From Pseudolysobacter sp. (GTDB taxonomy: Bacteria; Pseudomonadota; Gammaproteobacteria; Xanthomonadales; Rhodanobacteraceae): a stretch of 5,905 nucleotides of DNA. Where the stretch lies: NCBI GenBank assembly GCA_025351985.1, contig JANXUW010000515.1, positions 1 through 5,905 of the forward strand, read 5' to 3'. Under the pieces are notes generated by a model. The model searched no databases. It saw nothing but the letters and a program-made list of their open reading frames with translations, and was not told the origin of the DNA. The position numbers and the translations under genes are program-made. Below are positions 1 through 5,450 of this stretch, in pieces. Position 1 is the stretch's first letter. Every line of letters begins with the position of its first letter.

Positions 1-509
1 ATCAAAGTCGGCGGTCGCGAACGTGTGTGCAGACGTCGCGGTTCGCTATCGCCGGCATGCTGGACAAATGCACCGCCGGTTTTTTCCGCACGGGCCCACG
101 CAAAATACATTTCATCGAGCACCGGTGCATACACCACGCCGAGCACGGTTTCATGCGCGTCGATCAGCGCGATGTTGACGGTGAATTCGCCGTTGCGCTT
201 GATAAATTCGCGCGTGCCGTCGAGCGGATCGACGAGCCAATAACGTGTCCATTGCGAACGCTCGCTCCACGGCAGGCTCGCCGATTCTTCGGACAATATC
301 GGCAGCTCGGGCGTGAGGCGTTGCAATGCATTGACGATGACGTGATGTGCGGCCAGATCGGCCTCGGTCAACGGCGAGCGATCATCTTTTTGCTCGACCG
401 CAAAATCACTGCGATACACCTGCAGGATCGCCTCGCCCGCCGCACGCGCGATCACACAAGCCTGTTGTGCCAGATTTTTCAGATCGGCGACGCTGCTGAT
501 CGAACTCAT
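1..509 (-). CDS. cysQ: CysQ, 3'(2'),5'-bisphosphate nucleotidase (C-terminus beyond window edge)
   Basis: Known role of the family: a soluble Mg2+-dependent enzyme that removes the 3'-phosphate of PAP (3'-phosphoadenosine 5'-phosphate), giving AMP; it clears the by-product of sulfate assimilation. I translated the minus strand from the ATG at 509-507 and found 169 uninterrupted codons running off base 1, against about 246 residues for E. coli CysQ, so roughly the last third is missing. Visible motifs are LTEAD at residues 47-51, the metal-binding SEES at 73-76, and the IMPase signature [20 protein letters not shown] starting at D94. The TREFI...GEFTVNIAL wording is typical of CysQ rather than SuhB or HisN. 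The start overlaps the nudE stop as ATGA, with no clear Shine-Dalgarno sequence upstream, so translation is probably coupled to nudE. Family assignment is secure; PAP as substrate is inferred from the family. Confidence 0.95.
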   Translation of the reverse strand, partial: MSSISSVADLKNLAQQACVIARAAGEAILQVYRSDFAVEQKDDRSPLTEADLAAHHVIVNALQRLTPELPILSEESASLPWSERSQWTRYWLVDPLDGTREFIKRNGEFTVNIALIDAHETVLGVVYAPVLDEMYFAWARAEKTGGAFVQHAGDSEPRRLHTRSRPPTL

Positions 510-1066
510 GCGCGTGGCTGGAAACGACCGGCGAGGAATTCGCGCGCGATGAATAATGCCGCGATCGAACGGCCTTCGGTGACATCGGGCTGCGCCACCA
601 GCGTATGCAGATCGTCCATCGACCACGGCACGACTTCGAGTTCTTCGGGCTCGTCGCCGGGCAGACGCTCGATGTACAAATCGCGCGCGAGCACGACGTG
701 GGTCATGCTGCTCATGTACGCCGGCGACAGCGACAGCGTGGTCAGCAGGCGCAGATCACGCGCGCCGAAACCGACCTCTTCTTTGAGTTCGCGATTGGCG
801 CCGTCGAGAATACTTTCACCGTGATCGAGGCGACCTTTCGGCAGACCGAGTTCATAACGGTCGATTCCCGCGCCGTATTCGCGCACCAGAAGTACCGTGT
901 TTTCATCCTGCATCGCGACGATGATCACCGCGCCGCTGCCGGAAGATTTCAGGCGCTCGTAGATGCGTCGCTCGCCATTCGAGAACTCCAGATCGAGGAT
1001 CTCGACCTTGAGGAAATGGCTGCCTTCCGCAGGCGTGATGGCATGGATGATCGGCGGCTTTTGCAT
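506..1066 (-). CDS. nudE: NudE, Nudix hydrolase for ADP-ribose-type compounds
   Basis: Known role of E. coli NudE: hydrolyses ADP-ribose, diadenosine polyphosphates and NADH, releasing AMP; it acts in the cytoplasm. The 186-residue product has the same length as E. coli NudE. It carries a perfect Nudix box (G-x5-E-x7-R-E-U-x-E-E-x-G-U) at residues 78-100, with G78, E84, R92, E93, E96, E97 and G99 all present. NudE-like flanking stretches are [15 protein letters not shown] near residues 25-39, [17 protein letters not shown] before the box, and SPAYMSS followed by [14 protein letters not shown] after it. ATG at 1066 is the only usable start: no ATG, GTG or TTG lies in frame in the 42-nt gap after the HisN-like gene. 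There is no Shine-Dalgarno sequence; instead a TACAAT box sits 6 nt upstream. The stop overlaps the cysQ start by 4 nt. Confidence 0.95.
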   Translation of the reverse strand: MQKPPIIHAITPAEGSHFLKVEILDLEFSNGERRIYERLKSSGSGAVIIVAMQDENTVLLVREYGAGIDRYELGLPKGRLDHGESILDGANRELKEEVGFGARDLRLLTTLSLSPAYMSSMTHVVLARDLYIERLPGDEPEELEVVPWSMDDLHTLVAQPDVTEGRSIAALFIAREFLAGRFQPRA

Positions 1067-1072
1067 GCCGCA

Positions 1073-1078
1073 ATTGTA
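1073..1078 (-). promoter_or_regulatory. Possible -10 box (TACAAT) directly before nudE
   Basis: On the minus strand the gap between the HisN-like gene and nudE contains GTTACAAT, a good match to the sigma-70 -10 consensus. The box ends 6 nt before the nudE ATG, so a start point at the usual spacing would fall on or next to the A of the ATG. No acceptable -35 hexamer is visible 16-18 nt further upstream, and there is no TG extension. The same 8 bases occur once more in the window, before gspL. This is inferred from sequence only; it may be chance. Confidence 0.3.
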
Positions 1079-1108
1079 ACCGCAAGCCGAGCCGGAATGG
1101 CGCGCCGC

Positions 1109-1909
1109 TCAATCCGTACCGAGCGCGTCCGTGAACTCGCGCAAGGCCAGCGCATGCAGCGCCGGCGTGCCGGCCAGCACGCTGCCGGTGTCGAGCGTCA
1201 GTTCGCGACCGGCCAGGTCGGTGAACATACCGCCGGCTTCGCGCACGATTACCGCCAATGCGGCGACATCGAGAATGTTCAGATCGGATTCGATCACGAG
1301 ATCGATCGAACCCTGCGCGAGCAGATGGTAATGCAGGAAATCGCCGTAACCGCGAATGCGCCCGCTGCGCTGGATCAGGCTCGCCAGTACATTCCAGCCC
1401 GGACCGCGCGACAAGGTTTTGACATTGCCGATCGAGATCGCCGCGAGTGGCCCGAGCTCGCACGTATCGGCGATCGAAATGCGCCGACCATCGAGAAACG
1501 CGCCGCCGCCTTTCACTGCCCACGCGCGCTCGCCGTATTCGCCTGCGGCGGAAACACCGAGCACGAGTTCGCCGCGCCACATCAGCGCGATCTGCGTCGA
1601 GAACATCGGATAACCACGCACGAACGCCTTGGTGCCGTCGATCGGATCGATCAGCCAGAGGTAATCGCCCTCGCCTTCGCGGCCTTCTTCTTCGCCATAG
1701 AATGCGTGCCCGGGGAAACTCGCGCGCAACACGTTCTTGATCGCGGCTTCGGCTTCGCGATCCGCTTCGGTCACGGGCGTCTGATCGGCCTTCTGCACCA
1801 CGGCAAAATCCTGCGCGCGAAAACGCGCACGGATAATTACATCGGCCGCATCGGCGGCGGCGTGCGCGACGCTCAGCGCGCGCGCGAGAAATTCATTATC
1901 GATAGCCAC
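1109..1909 (-). CDS. hisN: HisN-like phosphatase of the inositol monophosphatase family
   Basis: A 266-residue soluble Mg2+-dependent phosphomonoesterase of the IMPase fold. Visible motifs: TPVTEAD at 44-50, metal-binding GEEEG at 72-76, DPIDGTKAFVRGYPMF at 88-103 (metal ligands D88, D91), RGYGDFLHYHLLAQG at 186-200, and ILDVAAL at 212-218 followed by EAGG at 224-227. The wording of the DPIDGTK and YGD...LLAQG segments resembles the HisN type of histidinol-phosphatase more than SuhB or CysQ. The substrate is nevertheless an inference, since many organisms of this kind also have histidinol-phosphatase activity in HisB. Odd point: the usual Trp of the WDxAA motif is Leu213. The start is GTG at 1909-1907, one base after the gspN TGA; no Shine-Dalgarno sequence is visible, which suggests reinitiation after gspN. 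The gene is followed by a 42-nt gap and nudE. Confidence 0.82.
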   Translation of the reverse strand: MAIDNEFLARALSVAHAAADAADVIIRARFRAQDFAVVQKADQTPVTEADREAEAAIKNVLRASFPGHAFYGEEEGREGEGDYLWLIDPIDGTKAFVRGYPMFSTQIALMWRGELVLGVSAAGEYGERAWAVKGGGAFLDGRRISIADTCELGPLAAISIGNVKTLSRGPGWNVLASLIQRSGRIRGYGDFLHYHLLAQGSIDLVIESDLNILDVAALAVIVREAGGMFTDLAGRELTLDTGSVLAGTPALHALALREFTDALGTD

Positions 1910-1910
1910 G

Positions 1911-2678
1911 TCAAAATATCTTGTAGGTATCGCCGTGGATTTTCAGCAACTGCGAACCATCGTCCTGGCGTTGCCCGACATGCTGCAAGGCGTCGAGCAC
2001 TTGCGGATCGTTGTCGCGCGCGCTGAGTATCGCCACCACATCGTAGTGCCCGGCACCAATTTCGAATTCGCCATCCACCGCCAGTGCGCCCGTGCCATCG
2101 TCCTTGATCGTGCCTTTGACCGCGCCGGGCGCGGTGGCCGCGAACAGGATGACGATGTCGCCAAAACGCGCCTCGGATGCGCCGCTCACACCGGCATGCG
2201 TCCAGCGCACCGAACCGCTCGCCGACTGCACGTGATTGCCGAGCATTTTCAGTTCGGTAATGATGCCGTCGACATCGCCGATCAAACGCAGGCTCGGAAT
2301 ATCGACCACCTTGGAAAACAGCGTGACCGGCAGATGGAAACTGCCATCGCGCGCGAGGATCGTGCCGTCCTCGATGCGCGTGACAAATCCACCGGCAGTG
2401 CCGAATACGCCTTTCAGGTCCAGCCGCGCCTGCACCTCGCGCGACAGCAGCGGACTTTTTGCGAGATGCCAGTCGAACGCGCCGACCGGCACTTCGAACA
2501 CACTCATATTGTCGGCATGGCCTTCCCAGATCGTGCCCGACAAGCCGGCGAGCTTGACCGCACCGAGACGCTTGGCGACATACGGATAAGCAAAATCAGC
2601 CGGACACGTCCACGCAAAAATGCCCACAGCGATGATCAGCAGGATCACAAAAAGGAAAAGGTAACGGATGAATTTCAT
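1911..2678 (-). CDS. gspN: GspN, type II secretion system protein N
   Basis: GspN is an accessory inner-membrane protein found in only some T2SS; its exact role in the assembly is poorly defined. The 255-residue product has one N-terminal membrane segment (about residues 5-23, very rich in Ile, Leu, Val and Phe) and an otherwise soluble, presumably periplasmic body. The family-like stretch VKLAGLSGTIWEGHA lies at 41-55, followed by FDWHL at 68-72. The body is rich in short beta-prone segments. Length is close to the usual 240-260 residues. The ATG at 2678-2676 has an AGG 9 nt upstream (2690-2688), a modest ribosome site. It follows gspM after a 52-nt gap and ends one base before the GTG of the HisN-like gene. 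Position after gspM supports the call, which is firm but rests on fewer strict motifs than its neighbours. Confidence 0.9.
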   Translation of the reverse strand: MKFIRYLFLFVILLIIAVGIFAWTCPADFAYPYVAKRLGAVKLAGLSGTIWEGHADNMSVFEVPVGAFDWHLAKSPLLSREVQARLDLKGVFGTAGGFVTRIEDGTILARDGSFHLPVTLFSKVVDIPSLRLIGDVDGIITELKMLGNHVQSASGSVRWTHAGVSGASEARFGDIVILFAATAPGAVKGTIKDDGTGALAVDGEFEIGAGHYDVVAILSARDNDPQVLDALQHVGQRQDDGSQLLKIHGDTYKIF

Positions 2679-2730
2679 ATCGTGTTGCCTGGAGTTTTAT
2701 TGAATGGATTAAATCTGAAATCGGATCTAA
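2679..2730. other. AT-rich spacer between gspM and gspN
   Basis: This 52-nt gap is about 35% G+C, far below the flanking genes. On the minus strand it contains two direct copies of GATTT two bases apart, a TTTAAT stretch, and the modest AGG ribosome site of gspN. No convincing -35/-10 pair and no hairpin with a T-run was found, so neither a promoter nor a terminator is claimed. Confidence 0.5.
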
Positions 2731-3216
2731 CTAGTGATCTTCCAAAGTCACGCGCACATTCACCAGCCCGACGCCATCGGCGCGATCGGCGGAAAATTCC
2801 GTGGCTTGCACGCCGTAGTCGCGCGCCAGGCTTTCCAGCCAGCTCATGAGCGCATCGAATGACGCCGTATCGAGACTCACGCGCACGCTTTTTTCGCTGA
2901 GCGGTTCGACGCGCTTCAGTGCGCCAGTCAAACCGGCGCCGCGCGCACTTGCATCGGCTAGCGCGAGCAGGGATTTGCCTTGGCGCGAGCTCTGGCCTTG
3001 CACGCCGAGGCCACGCAGGCGCTGCGCCTCGCTCGCATCGGCGCGCATCGTGGCCAAAGCCTGGCGTTGATCGATCACCTGTCGTTGCAAATCGCTGCGC
3101 GCGCGCGTCAGCGGATACCAGACAAACGCCCATGTCAAAAGCAGCGCGAGCAGCACGCCGCCGATCGTCAGCATGCGCCGCTCGCGTTGTTGCAAACCGT
3201 ACCACCAGGATTTCAT
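2731..3216 (-). CDS. gspM: GspM, type II secretion inner-membrane platform protein
   Basis: GspM is a bitopic inner-membrane protein that pairs with GspL in the T2SS assembly platform and stabilises it. The 161-residue product shows the expected layout. A short cytoplasmic N-terminus (SWWYGLQQRERRML, 3-16) leads into one membrane segment at about 17-34. A charged, probably coiled-coil stretch follows at about 38-70, and then a C-terminal periplasmic domain (about 82-160) with the pattern ...VEPLSEKSVRVSLDTASFDALMSWL... typical of the GspM ferredoxin-like fold. Length matches the family (about 160). The ATG at 3216-3214 overlaps the gspL TGA (ATGA) and has a good GGAG ribosome site 7 nt upstream (3227-3224). 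The gene ends with TAG, followed by the AT-rich spacer before gspN. Confidence 0.94.
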   Translation of the reverse strand: MKSWWYGLQQRERRMLTIGGVLLALLLTWAFVWYPLTRARSDLQRQVIDQRQALATMRADASEAQRLRGLGVQGQSSRQGKSLLALADASARGAGLTGALKRVEPLSEKSVRVSLDTASFDALMSWLESLARDYGVQATEFSADRADGVGLVNVRVTLEDH

Positions 3217-4406
3217 GGCTTGGCTCCACTGATGCGCAAACGTCCATCGACGCCGGCTTCGTTCGGATTTGCCGCGGTCACTTCGACCTTCAATCCGGGC
3301 TGCGTGGCCAGGCGCTCGCGCAAGCTGTCGAGCATCGGCACGTCGGGCGTACGCAGGGAAATTTCCAGCGTGTCGTTGCGAAACTCGACACCCTTGGTGG
3401 TGATGCGTGTAGTGCTGCCGAGCACGGGCGCGATCTGACTGAGCAAACGCAGCAGGCCACCGACTTCGGCACCGCCGCGCAGGCGATTGAGCTCGCTGTG
3501 CATGAGGCCGGGCGGATCATCATCGCGCGTCAACGCGGGGAACGTTTCGTGCAGCAGCACGCGTTGCGCGAGATCGATCGCGTTCGCCTCGCGTTGTAAA
3601 CGCCACTGCACAATCAGCGCATGGGCAAACGCCAGCACGACCGTCGCGACAGCGAGTATCGCCGCCCAGCGCCAGAGTTTTTGTACCGGTGCCTGGCGAT
3701 GTCTGGCGGCGTAGGAACCCTGCAGCAGATTCAGCGGCAGCGTCGCGCCGAGACCTTGCGCGAGCAGCCGCAGCGGATCGCGTTGTTGCGCATGGTAATT
3801 CGCGATCGGCACACCAAGATCCAGTGCCGGCGCGGCGCGAAAATCGAAAACTTCCAGCGCGATGGTCGGGCTGGTATCTGCAGCGATCACGGGCAGCCAT
3901 TCCGCCAGCGACGCCGTATCGCAGCTCAATGCGCGCTGCGCGCCAATCCGCAATAACGATTGCTGCGATTCGATCAACAAGGTGCCGGTCGTCGCCGACA
4001 AGGCGAGTGCATCCGGCACCAGCGCATCGGCACGAATGCCGTGCGTGGCGAGCAGGTCGATCCAGCCCTGCAGTACATTGCGCGCGACCACAGCAACCGC
4101 GATCTGCGCACCGGCAATATGCTCGGGCAACGCAAAATGCAGATCCTCGACCGGGCTCGCGAGCTGATCTTCGAGCGCGTACGGAATCGCGCGTGCCAGT
4201 TGATTGCGCTGGCGTGTGACGGTCGCGGTCTCGGTCAACAAGATTTGCGCGGATGGCACCAGCACGACGATCTGCCTGGCCGCCGCAAGCACTTGCGCCG
4301 ACGGCAAGCCGGCGCTCGAACCGGCCAGCGCACGGCCATCCTCGGCCTGATTGAGCCAGCGGAATTCATGGTCGGATTGCAGACGCAGCAGCAGACGTTC
4401 AGCCAT
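3213..4406 (-). CDS. gspL: GspL, type II secretion platform protein linking to GspE ATPase
   Basis: GspL spans the inner membrane. Its cytoplasmic actin-like domain binds the ATPase GspE, and its periplasmic domain pairs with GspM. The 397-residue product has the usual length. The cytoplasmic domain spans about 1-243, with family stretches IVVLVPSAQILLTE (46-59), ARAIPYALEDQLASPVEDLHFA (71-92, two residues longer than is needed to recognise it) and LPLNLLQGSYA (223-233). One membrane segment lies at about 246-266 (after KLWRW), then a linker, and a periplasmic ferredoxin-like domain at about 315-395. The ATG at 4406 is the only sensible start; no Shine-Dalgarno sequence precedes it. A 90-nt gap separates it from gspK, and it overlaps gspM by 4 nt. 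A possible extended -10 box upstream could give L-M-N a start of their own. Confidence 0.96.
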   Translation of the reverse strand: MAERLLLRLQSDHEFRWLNQAEDGRALAGSSAGLPSAQVLAAARQIVVLVPSAQILLTETATVTRQRNQLARAIPYALEDQLASPVEDLHFALPEHIAGAQIAVAVVARNVLQGWIDLLATHGIRADALVPDALALSATTGTLLIESQQSLLRIGAQRALSCDTASLAEWLPVIAADTSPTIALEVFDFRAAPALDLGVPIANYHAQQRDPLRLLAQGLGATLPLNLLQGSYAARHRQAPVQKLWRWAAILAVATVVLAFAHALIVQWRLQREANAIDLAQRVLLHETFPALTRDDDPPGLMHSELNRLRGGAEVGGLLRLLSQIAPVLGSTTRITTKGVEFRNDTLEISLRTPDVPMLDSLRERLATQPGLKVEVTAANPNEAGVDGRLRISGAKP

Positions 4407-4430
4407 GGGCCAGATGCCAATTGAGGTGCG

Positions 4431-4442
4431 GCGATTGTAACA
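4431..4442 (-). promoter_or_regulatory. Possible extended -10 promoter element before gspL
   Basis: The minus strand reads TGTTACAAT here: a TACAAT hexamer (4439-4434) preceded by TG and one base, which is the extended -10 pattern of sigma-70 promoters. The predicted start point would lie near 4427, leaving a leader of about 20 nt before the gspL ATG. No good -35 was seen at normal spacing, but extended -10 promoters can work without one. It lies in the largest gap of the operon. Inference from sequence only. Confidence 0.35.
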
Positions 4443-4451
4443 GCGGATCGC

Positions 4452-4466
4452 CCGACGCAGCGTCGG
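4452..4466 (-). other. Short perfect hairpin in the gspK-gspL gap
   Basis: CCGACG, loop of 3 nt, CGTCGG: a perfect 6-bp GC-rich stem. It lies 30 nt beyond the gspK stop and just upstream of the possible gspL promoter. No T-run follows on either strand, so it is not a standard intrinsic terminator. It could be an mRNA-stabilising or attenuating stem, or chance in GC-rich DNA. Confidence 0.35.
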
Positions 4467-4496
4467 CGAACTTGCCGGCAGACGCAGCAGACAAGA

Positions 4497-5450
4497 TCAA
4501 TCGCTGCCGCGATAACGCGCAAGCACACGGATGCCGGCATCGGCGCCATTCGTGCGGCGCTCGATCAGGCTGAAAAACGTGAATGGCAAGGCATCCAAAG
4601 TGATGTCGCCACGTGCTTGAAAATAGGTGCTTTGCACGCCAAAAAAATTCGTGGCGTCACCATCGAGCGCGATGTTCTTGGTCGTCAGTTCGGTCTGTAG
4701 CGCGGTGATATCGACGTAGTGCGCCTGACCATTGCTCCAGATTCTAGTGGCCTGATCCTCGGTCATGGTCGCCGACAACGTGCGCAAAATCGGCACGGTC
4801 GCGGTGTTGATATTGATCTTGCTGCCGTTCGGCAATGCACACACATACGGCGCAAGCGCGCGATAGACATTGTCGTCCACGCCCTTCAGCAGGCGCAGCT
4901 CCGAGACATGCGCGAACGCGCGATTGGCGGACCGATACGGCAACGGCTGGGCCAGATAAAACGTGTCTTTCGCGCCGCCGCTGGAAACCGTCGGCGTCGT
5001 CGTGAGCCAATCGATCACGACATTTGCCAGCGCCGGATCGAGCTGCAAAGCCGTCAGCAAACGACGGAAATATACCGGCGCGCTTGCATCCGCCACGCCG
5101 TTGTTCGCCAGATTGTTCAGATTGAAGCAGCCATTCATGTCGCGCATACGCGCCGAGATCGTGCCGCCCGGCACCGGTGTCGGCGGTAGCGGGATCGCCC
5201 AGATGTCGCTGTTGGTATCGAAGTTCGACTGCTCGATCTGAGCCGCACGCAATACGTGTGCGGCGTAATCTTCGAGGCCTTGCGCGTATGCGGTCGCCTG
5301 CTCGGCGCGCAATGAATTGCGCGTGCGTGCGGCGCTGAGTTCACCGCGATCGAGCAAACCCGCGACCAGCAAGGTGACGAGCGCCACCACCAGCAGCGCG
5401 ACGAGCAGCGCGACGCCACGTTGTTCGATTGTCGGCGACAGATTTTTCAT
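4497..5450 (-). CDS. gspK: GspK, minor pseudopilin of the type II secretion system
   Basis: GspK is the largest minor pseudopilin and sits with GspI and GspJ at the tip of the T2SS pseudopilus. The 317-residue product has a short leader, then the prepilin-type site QRG|VALLVALLVVAL (cleavage expected after G12), and a hydrophobic helix at 13-33. As usual for GspK, residue 5 of the mature form is not Glu (it is Val17). Family stretches are DMNGCFNLNNLA (104-115), VIDWL (145-149), PYRSANRAFAHVSELRLLKG (171-190) and NGSKININTATVPILRTLS (208-226). Odd point: the loop after IDWL, usually acidic in relatives, reads TTTPTVSSGGAKD here. The ATG at 5450 overlaps the gspJ stop (ATGA), indicating coupled translation. 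The export of the leader depends on a GspO-type prepilin peptidase, not encoded in this window. Confidence 0.97.
   Translation of the reverse strand: MKNLSPTIEQRGVALLVALLVVALVTLLVAGLLDRGELSAARTRNSLRAEQATAYAQGLEDYAAHVLRAAQIEQSNFDTNSDIWAIPLPPTPVPGGTISARMRDMNGCFNLNNLANNGVADASAPVYFRRLLTALQLDPALANVVIDWLTTTPTVSSGGAKDTFYLAQPLPYRSANRAFAHVSELRLLKGVDDNVYRALAPYVCALPNGSKININTATVPILRTLSATMTEDQATRIWSNGQAHYVDITALQTELTTKNIALDGDATNFFGVQSTYFQARGDITLDALPFTFFSLIERRTNGADAGIRVLARYRGSD

Noticed and set aside
27..824. Plus-strand open frame of 265 codons opposite cysQ and nudE
   Set aside because: Shadow of two well-supported minus-strand enzymes; no family similarity could be recognised.
1099..1106. GGCGCGCC palindrome between the HisN-like gene and nudE
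   Set aside because: A simple 8-bp GC palindrome is expected by chance in such DNA; no further dyad symmetry surrounds it.
605..2026. Plus-strand open frame of 473 codons opposite nudE and the HisN-like gene
   Set aside because: It lies antisense to two genes with intact family motifs, reads as Arg/Ala/His-rich sequence with no recognisable domain, and is what codon bias in GC-rich DNA produces.
1935..2849. Plus-strand open frame of 304 codons opposite gspN
   Set aside because: Antisense to a recognisable GspN; composition rich in Arg, His and Asp with no motif; no ribosome site or promoter seen.
2675..3247. Alternative minus-strand frame of 190 codons over gspM
   Set aside because: Arg-rich translation without a membrane segment, overlapping the GspM frame that has the correct length, membrane helix and ribosome site.
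4452..4466. Hairpin as an intrinsic terminator after gspK
   Set aside because: No T-run follows the stem on either strand and the downstream genes continue the same pathway.
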